57,942 nt of DNA, taken from Eubacteriaceae bacterium (GTDB lineage: Bacteria; Bacillota; Clostridia; Eubacteriales; Eubacteriaceae). The translations under genes and the position numbers were made by a program. Each line of letters begins with the position of its first letter. The first letter of the stretch is position 1. This document shows positions 47,845 through 55,546 of the stretch, in pieces. The stretch covers positions 1-57,942 of the forward strand of contig JAFRBB010000036.1 of NCBI GenBank assembly GCA_017405085.1, read 5' to 3'. Below the pieces are notes generated by a model that saw nothing but the letters and a program-made list of their open reading frames with translations, did not search any database and was not told the origin of the DNA.

Positions 47845-48135
47845 ATGAAGGCATACGAAACATTATTTGTTTTGGTACCCGATATGGAAAAAGAAGCCAT
47901 TGAAGCACAAATCGCCAAAGTGAAAGCGGTCATTGAAAAAGCCGGTGAAGTCGAAAGCGTTGACGAATGGGGCAAACGTACCCTCGCATACGAAATCGAT
48001 AAAAAATACACCGAAGGCTATTACGTTTTGATCAATTTCAAAGCTGAAAAATCCGTGCTTGACGATTTGAATCATCTGTATCGAATTACCGACGGTTTCA
48101 TTCGTGATTTGATTGTTTTACGCGAAGAAAACTAA
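47845..48135 (+). CDS. rpsF: 30S ribosomal protein S6
   Basis: 96 aa, typical of bacterial S6. It starts MKAYETLFVLVPDMEKEAIEAQIAKV and has the strand DEWGKRTLAYEI and the C-terminal strand RITDGFIRDLIVLRE. It forms a heterodimer with S18 in the platform of the 30S subunit. The ribosome binding site is AAAGGAGGTGAAAAC. First gene of rpsF-ssb-rpsR. Confidence 0.98.
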   Translation: MKAYETLFVLVPDMEKEAIEAQIAKVKAVIEKAGEVESVDEWGKRTLAYEIDKKYTEGYYVLINFKAEKSVLDDLNHLYRITDGFIRDLIVLREEN

Positions 48136-48166
48136 ATTGTCAGTCAAACAAGGAGTGAAATAAATC

Positions 48167-48628
48167 ATGAATAAGGTCATTTTGGTCGGTCGTTTGGCAA
48201 GAGATCCCGAACTGCGCACCACCGGCGGCGGACAATCGGTTTGTCGTTTTGCTGTGGCGGTTGATCGCCGTTTTAAACGTGACGGACAGCCGACAGCGGA
48301 TTTTATCAACGTTGTTGCCTTTGGAAAACAAGCTGAGCTCATTAACCAATATTTGGGAAAAGGGAGACGCATTGCCCTTGAAGGGCGCATCCAAACAGGA
48401 TCTTATACGGCACAAGATGGTAGCAAGCGCTACACGACAGATGTTATTTTAGATAGTTTTGATTTTATCGACTCCCGCAATGACGGCGGCTATGGACAAG
48501 GCAGTGGCGGCAATTTCCAAAGCGCTAACAACGCCGCGCCGGCCGGCGGTCAAAACGGGGGAATGTCCATGGATGATGTGGACAGTGATTTCCATCTGAT
48601 GGCCGATGATGATGATTTGCCGTTTTAA
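48167..48628 (+). CDS. ssb: Single-stranded DNA-binding protein
   Basis: 153 aa. The OB fold (about 1-105) shows MNKVILVGRLARDPELRTT, FAVAVDR and IALEGRIQTGSYTAQDGSKRYTTDVI. A Gly/Gln/Asn-rich linker follows and the acidic tip DDDDLPF, which docks RecO, PriA, RecQ and other partners. It is the main cellular SSB by position between rpsF and rpsR. Start behind AAGGAG. Confidence 0.98.
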   Translation: MNKVILVGRLARDPELRTTGGGQSVCRFAVAVDRRFKRDGQPTADFINVVAFGKQAELINQYLGKGRRIALEGRIQTGSYTAQDGSKRYTTDVILDSFDFIDSRNDGGYGQGSGGNFQSANNAAPAGGQNGGMSMDDVDSDFHLMADDDDLPF

Positions 48629-48646
48629 TTTTTAAGGAGAAATATC

Positions 48647-48868
48647 ATGGCTAAACCATTTAAGAAAAGAAGAAAAGTTTGCGAATTTTGCGAACGACAT
48701 GAAGAAAACGTCGATTATAAAGACGTGGCTACCCTCAGAAAATTCATTTCTGAACGTGGTAAAATTTTACCCAGACGGGCAACCGGAACTTGCGCCAAAC
48801 ATCAGCGTAAAGTCACGCAGGCCGTTAATCGCGCGCGTAACGTTGCGCTTTTACCCTATCAAGAATAA
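48647..48868 (+). CDS. rpsR: 30S ribosomal protein S18
   Basis: 73 aa. Basic N-terminus ([17 protein letters not shown]) with two Cys, as in some Gram-positive C+ forms, and the core [50 protein letters not shown]. The C-x2-C and later C-x-x-H could bind zinc. It pairs with S6 in the 30S platform. Start behind TAAGGAGAA. A terminator follows directly. Confidence 0.97.
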   Translation: MAKPFKKRRKVCEFCERHEENVDYKDVATLRKFISERGKILPRRATGTCAKHQRKVTQAVNRARNVALLPYQE

Positions 48869-48871
48869 TCG

Positions 48872-48906
48872 AAACGCTCCGTTTTTTGCGGAGCGTTTTT
48901 TTAGTT
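48872..48906 (+). terminator. Terminator after rpsR
   Basis: Stem AACGCTCCG / CGGAGCGTT with a 6-nt T-rich loop, then a T-run. On the other strand it could weakly end acyP transcription. Confidence 0.85.
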
Positions 48907-49005
48907 GTTGCCAGTTATGATATAACGATGGAAGATGCGCTTTTGTCAAGTCGTCTAATCGAGAAGCACAGGGCATAGATGAGTGATTATAATAGGAAGA
49001 AAATT

Positions 49006-49278
49006 TTAATAGGTTATCTTAAAGCTCGTGTCTGTCGGGTCGGGCGCGATTTCTTTGATGCTGTGGTCGTCAATGCGGATAAAATAGTCGTTTTTTAAAA
49101 GGGATTTTATGAAGGCGTCAAGTTCATGCTTTTCACCTTGAACTTCCATGGCGACATCGCCGTTGCTTAAGTTTTTGACCCAGCCCGTCAGGCCGAATTC
49201 TCGGGCGGACATGGATGTGCGGTAACGCAGGCCGACGCCCTGAACGCGGCCGCGAAGGATAATATAATAGCGGTGCAT
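49006..49278 (-). CDS. acyP: Acylphosphatase
   Basis: 90 aa. The catalytic signature GRVQGVGLRYRTSMSAREFGLTGWVKNLSNGDV contains the phosphate-binding Arg (near residue 18-20) and the catalytic Asn (in VKNLSNG). The short (90-residue) two-alpha, four-beta fold is complete and ends SFKITY. It hydrolyses carboxyl phosphate bonds such as acetyl-phosphate-type acyl phosphates. The start at 49278 has AAAGGA 9 nt upstream; the longer frame upstream is not coding. Single gene opposite to its neighbours. Confidence 0.95.
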   Translation of the reverse strand: MHRYYIILRGRVQGVGLRYRTSMSAREFGLTGWVKNLSNGDVAMEVQGEKHELDAFIKSLLKNDYFIRIDDHSIKEIAPDPTDTSFKITY

Positions 49279-49529
49279 GGCATTTTGTCCTTTCTGTCTG
49301 TTTAGAGGATGACTGTCTTTTTTTCGAATAAATCGTGATTCATCAAACAATGAATGATTGGATCCGAACGCATTGAGGCCATAAAAGCTTTTGCTATGTC
49401 GTATTCTCATATGGCTTCGTGAATGTGTTATCATTGAGGTGTTCCCGGTTAAAGGTCTATGATCGTTTATCATAGCTTAGCGTTAAGGGGCGCGTCAAGA
49501 AAAAATGGCAAAATACATCACAGATGTGG

Positions 49530-49535
49530 TATAAT
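49530..49535 (+). promoter_or_regulatory. Extended -10 promoter of the yybS-gdpP unit
   Basis: TGTGGTATAAT is an exact extended -10 (TGn-TATAAT), 33 nt upstream of the ATG. No good -35 is seen. Confidence 0.5.
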
Positions 49536-49567
49536 AATCAATAAAACTAAAATTTAATGAGGTAAAG

Positions 49568-50530
49568 ATGAAACCAAGAGCAATTACAGAGGGGGCTTTA
49601 ATTACGGCGATTGCCGTTGTTTTGGCATTGGGATGCTATTATATTCCGATCCTCTACTTATTCTATGTATTGGTTCCGACGCCGATCGCCGTTTTAGCCA
49701 GGCGACAAGGCGTCGGCACGGCAGCGGTTTCGGCCCTTGCCGCCGGCGCCATCACCTTTTTGTTTATCGATCCGCTGACCGCCGCGACTTACATGCTGTA
49801 TTTTGTTTTTGTCGGCGTTTCCCTCGGATGGTGTTATGCCAACGAGAAAAACGGATTTACGCGAATGGTTGTCGGGTATTTGGGCGCTTTTATCACAGTG
49901 ATGCTTTCGATTGTCATCATCAGCACCGTCAGCGGAATCAATATCATGACACAAATCGGGGAAGCGATTGATTTGTCGAGCGGACAGGCTGTTGAGATTT
50001 ATCGTTCGGCATTGCCGGCGGATCAAGTCGGCGCTTTATCGGAATCGGTTAAAACCCTAGCGGCACAAATGAAAATGATGATGCCGGCCGTTTTTTTAAT
50101 TTTGCCGTTTTTCATCGCTTGGTTTAATGTGCTGCTGTCAGATTTTATTCTGATTCGAACCCGAAACAGAGTTGAGCCCCTTAGGCCCATCAGTCGTTGG
50201 GAAGCTCCGGTCTCATTGCAGGTCTTTATGGCTCTGATGCTGGTTGTGACCATTGTGCTTCAATTGATGCCAACGGAAGCGGTGCCGCAGGTTTATTCGA
50301 CAACCATATCGGTGTTGTCGGATGTGGTGTTTACGCTTCAGGGTTTTTCCTTTGTGTTTTGGTTTATATTTCGCAAAAGACCAAAAGAAAGTCTGCTCGT
50401 CAAAGTGATCGTTGTGTTTATTGTGATGACGGTTCCCTTTGCGTCGCTAATTCTCAGATTTATCGGTATCTTTGATATGTTTAGCGGTATTCGCAAAATC
50501 ATTGCGTATCGTGATGGTGATAGCCAATGA
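49568..50530 (+). CDS. DUF2232 family membrane protein (YybS-like)
   Basis: 320 aa with about eight helices and short loops. It begins MKPRAITEGALITAIAVVLALGCYYIPILYLF, the typical DUF2232 start, and carries the VGTAAVSALAAGAI-like segment. B. subtilis yybS lies in the same place before gdpP (yybT). Its function is unknown; some relatives resemble energy-coupling S components. The stop overlaps the gdpP ATG by 4 nt, so the two are translationally coupled. Confidence 0.87.
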   Translation: MKPRAITEGALITAIAVVLALGCYYIPILYLFYVLVPTPIAVLARRQGVGTAAVSALAAGAITFLFIDPLTAATYMLYFVFVGVSLGWCYANEKNGFTRMVVGYLGAFITVMLSIVIISTVSGINIMTQIGEAIDLSSGQAVEIYRSALPADQVGALSESVKTLAAQMKMMMPAVFLILPFFIAWFNVLLSDFILIRTRNRVEPLRPISRWEAPVSLQVFMALMLVVTIVLQLMPTEAVPQVYSTTISVLSDVVFTLQGFSFVFWFIFRKRPKESLLVKVIVVFIVMTVPFASLILRFIGIFDMFSGIRKIIAYRDGDSQ

Positions 50531-52503
50531 ATAGATATAAGATATTATTGATTATTTTTGCGTCATGCCTTATTGTTTTCGGATCGATGATGGTAAAAAC
50601 CATGCCGATTATCGGTGTTTGCGTTGGTTTGATCGGCGTGGCGGAATTGTTTATCGCGCTGTTTTATCATCAGGACGGCAATTTGGAAGCCAAGGCGGAC
50701 GCGGAGAATTTTTCAAAGGAAATTTTCCAAGTCAACCGGGATCGTCTCTATGGGCTGTCCATTCCGATGGTTGTTTTGAATCAATCCGGTGTTTCATTGA
50801 TTATTAACGACGCGTTTAAAGAATTAATGGGACAGGATATCGCCAAAAAAGGCATTAACTATTTTGAATTGTTTAACATTGATCTAAACGACGTCAACCA
50901 TAACACCATCAAAACGACTGTTTTTCAAGATAAAACCTATGCCTATGTGGTGTCGTCCTTTTCCAAGCGGGACAGGTCTTTTTATCTTCTTCATTTTGCC
51001 GATGTAACCGCCCATCAAAAGTTAATCGAGGGAGGCACCTCCGGAGATGTGGTCTTCGGTTATATTCTCATTGATAACTACGATGATATTGCCGAGCAAC
51101 TCTCGGCCGGTGAGCGCTCGGTGCTTTTCAGCCAGATTGATGTGATGATTAATCATTGGGCGGATCGTAATAACGCGGCTATTGTCAAATACGATTCGGA
51201 TCACTATCTGGCCATTTTCACCAAGAAGGATCTGGAGGTTTTCAGACGGGATCATTTCCATATTCTGGACGAAGCCAGAGAACTCGGCAGTTCCTATCAA
51301 TTGCAGGTGACGCTGAGTATCGGCATCGGAATTTCGGAGGAAGCCAAGACGATTCGGGAGAGCAATGAGCTTTCTCATGCTGCTCTCGACATTGCCCTTG
51401 CCAGAGGCGGCGATCAATGCGTCGTGCGGGAGGATGATAAAAACGCTTATTACGGGGGCAAGACCGAAGCCAAGGAAAAACGCACCAAGGTGAAAGCCCG
51501 GGTAAAAGCCCACGTCTTAAAAGATCAGATCTCGCAAGCGTCCAATGTGATTATCATGGGGCATCAAAACCCCGATATGGATTGTCTCGGCGCCGCGGTG
51601 GGGTTGCTTCGGGCATGCAAATGCATGAATAAAGAAGCGCGGTTTGTCCTAAGGGAAATCAATCCGAGCATTTCGGCTTTGATGGATTATCTCAGTATTG
51701 ATGAAGATTATGCCGAAAGTTTCATCAAACCCAAAGAAGTGAATGACTTTGTTGACGACGGCACTCTGCTCATTGTGGTGGATACCCAAAGTCTCGATTA
51801 TGTGGAAATGCCTGATCTTGTCCAGGCCATCGAAAAGATTGTGATTATCGATCATCACAGGGCGTCCGGAACAACCATCAAAAACACGATTTTTTCATAT
51901 CAGGAAGCATACGCTTCTTCCACGTGCGAGCTTGTGACCGAGCTGCTTCAATATTTTGACATTAAAGATATCCTGACAAAGGTGGAGGCCAATGCCCTTT
52001 TGGCCGGGCTTTGCATGGACACCAAAATGTTTACCCAAAAAACCGGGGTCCGAACCTTTGAGGCTGCCTCGGTGTTAAAACGCCGGGGAGGGGATACGGT
52101 CTTCGCCAAGACCATGCTCCAGGATGATATTGAAACCTATAATGCCAGATCCCGCGCTGTGGCGGGAGCGGAATTCTATTATGATCGCCGCGTTGCCATT
52201 TCGGAAATTGAAAGTGATTCCGACGAGGCGAATCTAATCGCGGCTCAGTCCGCGGATGAACTGCTAAACATCAGAGGCGTCATCGCGTCATTTATCGTGA
52301 TGAAAACGCCGGAGCGGGGCATTATCATCAGCGGCCGTTCCCTGGGGAAAATCAATGTGCAAACCATATTGGAAAAACTGGGCGGCGGCGGACATATGAC
52401 GATGGCCGGTGCGCAGCTGACGGATGTGGATGATTTGCAGGAAGCAAAACACAGAGTTCTCGGCGTGGTTGATCTGTATATGAAAGAGAGCGAACAGGCG
52501 TAG
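50527..52503 (+). CDS. gdpP: Cyclic-di-AMP phosphodiesterase GdpP (YybT family)
   Basis: 658 aa. Two N-terminal helices (about 6-50) are followed by a PAS-like domain (about 75-160), a degenerate GGDEF domain (about 170-305, no intact GG[DE]EF) and the DHH/DHHA1 phosphodiesterase. DHH motifs are MGHQNPDMDCLGAA (about 341-354), VVDTQ and IIDHHRA (about 438-444); the DHHA1 signature is GGGGHMTMAGAQ. It lowers c-di-AMP, which controls potassium and osmotic balance and beta-lactam tolerance. It is the last core gene before the integrative element; rplI and dnaB, usually next, are not in the window. Confidence 0.97.
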   Translation: MNRYKILLIIFASCLIVFGSMMVKTMPIIGVCVGLIGVAELFIALFYHQDGNLEAKADAENFSKEIFQVNRDRLYGLSIPMVVLNQSGVSLIINDAFKELMGQDIAKKGINYFELFNIDLNDVNHNTIKTTVFQDKTYAYVVSSFSKRDRSFYLLHFADVTAHQKLIEGGTSGDVVFGYILIDNYDDIAEQLSAGERSVLFSQIDVMINHWADRNNAAIVKYDSDHYLAIFTKKDLEVFRRDHFHILDEARELGSSYQLQVTLSIGIGISEEAKTIRESNELSHAALDIALARGGDQCVVREDDKNAYYGGKTEAKEKRTKVKARVKAHVLKDQISQASNVIIMGHQNPDMDCLGAAVGLLRACKCMNKEARFVLREINPSISALMDYLSIDEDYAESFIKPKEVNDFVDDGTLLIVVDTQSLDYVEMPDLVQAIEKIVIIDHHRASGTTIKNTIFSYQEAYASSTCELVTELLQYFDIKDILTKVEANALLAGLCMDTKMFTQKTGVRTFEAASVLKRRGGDTVFAKTMLQDDIETYNARSRAVAGAEFYYDRRVAISEIESDSDEANLIAAQSADELLNIRGVIASFIVMKTPERGIIISGRSLGKINVQTILEKLGGGGHMTMAGAQLTDVDDLQEAKHRVLGVVDLYMKESEQA

Positions 52504-52649
52504 TCGTCGCTAAAAAGACGTCGTCGATCAACAAACACATTTGATTGAATAGCGCGAGTCGGTAAAAAGGACGCGTCAAGCAAATTAGACCAAGCGGGTA
52601 TAAGCCCACGAGGCTTCGAACAAGAGAACAGGTATGGACCTTTGATCCC

Positions 52650-52678
52650 TTGACGAACTCGGGTAAAACTTTTATAAT
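52650..52678 (+). promoter_or_regulatory. Near-consensus promoter at the element junction
   Basis: TTGACG (52650-52655), a 17-bp spacer, TATAAT (52673-52678). It points to the right, into the integrase 3' end, where no plus-strand gene lies. It was probably the promoter of the chromosomal genes that followed gdpP before the insertion. Confidence 0.8.
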
Positions 52679-52707
52679 TTGTAATACAGGAAATTTAAAA
52701 TAACATC

Positions 52708-52738
52708 AAAAAAACGGCTGTTTAAAGCCGTTTTTAAA
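52708..52738. terminator. Bidirectional terminator at the element's left end
   Basis: AAAAACGGCT / AGCCGTTTTT (10-bp stem, 6-nt loop) with A/T-runs on both sides. It can stop transcription from the promoter at 52650 and also end the integrase mRNA on the minus strand. Confidence 0.8.
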
Positions 52739-52753
52739 TTTTAGAGTATCATG

Positions 52754-52786
52754 TTTCCCGCATTTTTCCCGCATTTTTGCCGAAAA
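52754..52786. repeat. Tandem 11-bp CCCGCAT repeats next to the integrase 3' end
   Basis: TTTCCCGCATT is repeated exactly at 52754-52764 and 52765-52775, followed by a degenerate third copy (TTTGCCGAAAA). It lies 20-50 bp from the integrase stop, where arm-type integrase sites and attL are expected. Confidence 0.7.
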
Positions 52787-52800
52787 ACATCAAGTTTGGG

Positions 52801-53871
52801 TCATTTTTGACCGGGGAATCGGATGTTTCGGATGGTGTCATCCACCGTGTCGTGGACATAAATTTTTTGGGTGGTCTGCGTCGAGGCATGACCCATAACG
52901 CGTGATATGGTCAATAAATCCGTTCCCGCCTGGTACAATAATGTCCCGTAGGTGTGACGGAGTTCATGCGGGCGTAGTTGCGGGAAATCGGGATTTTTTT
53001 CGATTACCATTTTTTGGAAATTTGAATAATTCTTTTTTCGATAGTCAGATGGCTTCACGCCGCCGAAGATCAGCGCATCAGCGTGAAATTCCGGACAGTT
53101 TGCGAGATAGTCAACCGTTTCAGCATCCAGGGGGATCGCACGCAGGGACGTCGTCGTTTTCCCATACGGTTTTTCCCCATCCCGATCGGTCAATGTTCTT
53201 CGAATGTGAAGTAATTTTTTTTCGAAATCGAAATCGCAACCTTTTAACCCCAAAAGTTCGGCAATCCTTACTCCAGTTTTTAGGATGACAAATGGACCCA
53301 ATCCGTCCGGATGCGTTTTAGCCAGATCCAATACCGCCCGATATTGGTCCATTGTGTACGCGCGCTTTTTGGCGGGTTTCCGGCCAGCCGGCGATTTTAA
53401 ATTGATAGTGGGATCAGCCGTAACCAGCCCGTTAGAAATTGCAGTTCGAAAAATTTGTTTTAACAACGTGTGGTATAATCGCAAGACCCCCTCAGTGCGA
53501 TCTTTTTTTGACGCGTAAAATCTAACAATATCAGCCTCGCGAATCGCGGTTAACGGCGCGTCTTTAAAAAAATCGGAGAAAATTTTTATCGAATTCTTAT
53601 AGGATATCTCGGTGCTTTTCTCCACACGGCCCGATTTGTAGGTCTCATACCATGTCCGCGCCCACGCCGAGAAAGTCACCGGTTTTCCGGGTGTCACCAT
53701 CGTTGCCCCAGTTGCCTGATCTATTTTGAATTTTTCAATTTTTTCCGTCAACTCTTTTTTTGTTGGCGCGTAGAAGTCTTTTCGTATCGCGCGCCCATAC
53801 ATATCGCGCCCGATAGTCACGGTTTTCCGGTAGCGCGTTCCCGGTGATTTTCCTTTCTTTTTCATTGCCAT
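52801..53871 (-). CDS. Tyrosine integrase of the integrative element
   Basis: 356 aa. An N-terminal AP2-like/arm-binding part (about 1-60) and a SAM-like core-binding domain (about 65-150) precede the catalytic domain with R202 (in TGVRIAELLGL), a Lys near 238, H302-x-x-R305 (HELRHTYGT), H328 (GHAST) and the nucleophile Y338. The set is complete, so the enzyme should be active. It resembles phage and ICE integrases of Gram-positive bacteria. The start at 53871 has AAGGGAG 5-6 nt upstream. It is transcribed towards the chromosomal junction, the usual layout at attL. Confidence 0.95.
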   Translation of the reverse strand: MAMKKKGKSPGTRYRKTVTIGRDMYGRAIRKDFYAPTKKELTEKIEKFKIDQATGATMVTPGKPVTFSAWARTWYETYKSGRVEKSTEISYKNSIKIFSDFFKDAPLTAIREADIVRFYASKKDRTEGVLRLYHTLLKQIFRTAISNGLVTADPTINLKSPAGRKPAKKRAYTMDQYRAVLDLAKTHPDGLGPFVILKTGVRIAELLGLKGCDFDFEKKLLHIRRTLTDRDGEKPYGKTTTSLRAIPLDAETVDYLANCPEFHADALIFGGVKPSDYRKKNYSNFQKMVIEKNPDFPQLRPHELRHTYGTLLYQAGTDLLTISRVMGHASTQTTQKIYVHDTVDDTIRNIRFPGQK

Positions 53872-54228
53872 TTTTTCTCCCTTTTAAAAAAACCCTTCAT
53901 ATTTATATATATACTTATTTATATATTGGATCATCCCGCATGCGGGATGACGCAAGCGATACAATCCGAGATTATCATGATTTTATCGTCCATGTCAATA
54001 TGATAAATCTCGATATTTTCTAAATTTTTTATATAAAAAAACTTTATTTTAAGACTTTTATCTTAAAAATTCATTAAATTTCACAACTTTTTTTTATTTT
54101 TTGAGCTGAATCCGAAAAAACCGTGTATAATTCACGTCGTAAAACAAATCCGGCGGGATAACGACAATATAAATACAAAATATGCATTTTTTGATCCCAC
54201 CAATTTAAAAAGAAAGGAATTAAAAAAA
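53872..54228. other. Divergent control region of the element
   Basis: AT-rich. It holds a perfect 20-bp palindrome at 53931-53950 (TCATCCCGCA / TGCGGGATGA), an imperfect inverted repeat at about 53967-54013 (CGAGATT-ATCAT / ATGAT-AAATCTCG) and a small hairpin at 54047-54068 (TTTTAAGA / TCTTAAAA). TTGAGC (54101) and TATAAT (54126-54131) could be a rightward promoter, though the 19-bp spacer is long. No repressor gene is seen. Confidence 0.6.
53931..53950. repeat. Perfect 20-bp palindrome upstream of the integrase gene
   Basis: Two halves TCATCCCGCA and TGCGGGATGA. Its centre contains the same CCCGCAT word as the repeats at 52754-52775. It lies about 60 bp upstream of the integrase start, so it may be an operator or an integrase/excisionase site. 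Confidence 0.75.
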
Positions 54229-54501
54229 ATGGCAACCAAATTAGAATTTGACAAAACAAACATGCGGTATTTACCGCCAAATGTTTACTCCGTGGGAATC
54301 ATCGATGTTGACACCAATAATTCCAATGAATTCATTGTGACGTTACGTATTAACCCCGCGTATCCGTTGAAGATCAAATTGACCAAAAAAGCGACGGACA
54401 AATCATCTAAAAATGAAATCCGCGCGTTTTTGGATGCTTTGAAATCCGGGCGTTATGTGAAGTATATCCACAATAATATCGATATATTATATGTGATTTA
54501 A
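54229..54501 (+). CDS. Small element protein, unknown function
   Basis: 90 aa, with a good ribosome binding site (AAAGAAAGGAATT, then ATG). It begins MATKLEFDKTNMRYLPPNVYSVGIIDVDTNN and is predicted as mixed beta/alpha; the middle (IVTLRINPAYPLKIKL) looks like beta strands and the end is Lys-rich. First gene rightward from the control region, in the place where elements often encode small regulators, but no DNA-binding motif is evident. Confidence 0.65.
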   Translation: MATKLEFDKTNMRYLPPNVYSVGIIDVDTNNSNEFIVTLRINPAYPLKIKLTKKATDKSSKNEIRAFLDALKSGRYVKYIHNNIDILYVI

Positions 54502-54513
54502 CTCCAACAGCAG

Positions 54514-54538
54514 CCGGGGCGGCTAATCACCGCCCCGG
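54514..54538 (+). terminator. GC-rich hairpin between two element genes
   Basis: A perfect 9-bp stem CCGGGGCGG / CCGCCCCGG with a 7-nt loop, 13 nt after the first small gene. No T-run follows, so it may act as an mRNA stabiliser or attenuator rather than a full terminator. Confidence 0.6.
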
Positions 54539-54563
54539 AAATTGAGAAAGAGAGGGATGACAA

Positions 54564-54827
54564 ATGACAACAATAGAAACACCAAAATTAATTACAGATG
54601 CAGACCGGCATTTCATTGACATCGTAACACGCGACACATCGCCGTATTTATCAACACGACAGGCAGCGGATGCGCTGGGGATACCGCAGCGACGTTTCCA
54701 AGATATAACAGCACAGGGCGTTCCCTTTGGTTTTGTGACGGTGTCCGGTACAGGGCGCAGGGACGGCCTGTTTTTGAAATCAGTCTTATGGCGTTGGTAT
54801 TTCGGATCGGGAGGTGATGCAGCGTGA
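54564..54827 (+). CDS. Helix-turn-helix-like small protein
   Basis: 87 aa. The segment YLSTRQAADALGIPQRRFQDITAQG (about 30-54) looks like a MerR/excisionase-type winged-helix DNA-binding motif, with residues after it (VPFGFVTVSGTGRRDGLFLKSVL) fitting the wing. It could be an excisionase or small regulator of the integrase (inference from the motif and the place). The start follows AGAGAGGGATGACAA. The stop overlaps the next gene's GTG by 4 nt. Confidence 0.65.
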   Translation: MTTIETPKLITDADRHFIDIVTRDTSPYLSTRQAADALGIPQRRFQDITAQGVPFGFVTVSGTGRRDGLFLKSVLWRWYFGSGGDAA

Positions 54828-55183
54828 AATTGATGTTAAAAATCCCGGACGCCACATTGAACCGCTATATCGGGGCAGAACGAAAAAACAAGTTTTACGG
54901 CGCGACGCTGAAAAAACGCGAAACCGACAGCGCAGCGGAACAGATCAAAATCGCGATGCTGGCGGGGACACGGTTTACATGGCCCGCAAGGTTGAAATTT
55001 ATCTGGCATTTGAAAAATTCACGCACGGATCCCGACAATATCGCTTTTACCAAAAAATTTATTTTAGACGGAATGCAAGACTGCGGTTTTTTGGAAAATG
55101 ACAATGTAAAAAATATCACGGGATTTACAGATGATTTTATAGTTGACGGAAAAAACATTGTTGAAATTCAAGAAATACATTAA
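54824..55183 (+). CDS. RusA-like Holliday junction resolvase
   Basis: 119 aa with a GTG start overlapping the previous stop. RusA features are N-R-Y-I-G-A-E-R-K-N-K-F, then WHLKNSRTDPDNIAFTKKFILDGMQDCGFLENDNVKNITGFTDDFIVD. The D-P-D-N catalytic motif and a late Asp (ND-N) are the metal-binding residues known for RusA. It cuts four-way junctions during phage-type replication and packaging. The family match is fairly strong even though the N-terminus is divergent. Confidence 0.82.
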   Translation: MKLMLKIPDATLNRYIGAERKNKFYGATLKKRETDSAAEQIKIAMLAGTRFTWPARLKFIWHLKNSRTDPDNIAFTKKFILDGMQDCGFLENDNVKNITGFTDDFIVDGKNIVEIQEIH

Positions 55184-55207
55184 TTAAAAAAAGGAGGTAC
55201 AAAAACA

Positions 55208-55402
55208 ATGACACTATTACCACAGGCAAAACGTAGACAACCGGGTGCAATCACACGGCAAATCAGATAAATCTCTGGGGTGGAGTCAGTGCTACCGACA
55301 CCGGCGGTAAAGTCTTGCGTGAAAAATGCGTTAGAGTTTTTGCCAGCACACGCTCACAAGACGGCGGGGTTAAGAAGCGTCACGCTACCACAAAAAAATT
55401 AA
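55208..55402 (+). pseudogene. Small reading frame split by a stop codon
   Basis: AAAGGAGG and ATG at 55208 open MTLLPQAKRRQPGAITRQIR, then TAA (55268-55270). The same frame continues with ISGVESVLPTPAVKSC ... VTLPQKN to a TAA at 55400-55402. Either there is a 20-residue peptide with a very strong start, or a roughly 64-residue gene carries a nonsense codon. No family is recognised. A GTG at 55280 could restart but has no good ribosome binding site. Confidence 0.4.
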
Positions 55403-55407
55403 CAAAA

Positions 55408-55545
55408 ATGGAGTCTAGCCCCGCAAATTGTTTTATTGATAATTCAGATATAACAGGAAAAACCTGCCCCTATTATTTAGACAAAGAATGGTATATCGCA
55501 GAGGCCCACAAGAGACTGGCGGGGTTTGGTATAGGCGGTGATTAA
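55408..55545 (+). CDS. Small Cys-containing protein before the primase
   Basis: About 45 aa from the ATG at 55408; the frame is open from 55315. It has C-F-I-D-N-S-D-I-T-G-K-T-C-P-Y-Y and ends AEAHKRLAGFGIGGD. Composition looks coding, but the true start is uncertain, since no good ribosome binding site is seen before either start. It overlaps the primase frame by a few nt, typical of phage modules. Unknown function. Confidence 0.45.
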   Translation: MESSPANCFIDNSDITGKTCPYYLDKEWYIAEAHKRLAGFGIGGD

Positions 55546-55546
55546 G

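Noticed and set aside
52549-52670. Possible structured RNA with nested arms CGAGT / ACTCG and CGTCAAG / CTTGACG after gdpP
   Set aside because: The right-hand arms coincide with the -35 region of a consensus promoter, and the sequence matches no RNA family I know (6S, SRP, tmRNA).
54074-54280. 68-codon minus-strand frame in the element control region
   Set aside because: It overlaps the start and ribosome binding site of the plus-strand small gene and has no ribosome binding site of its own.
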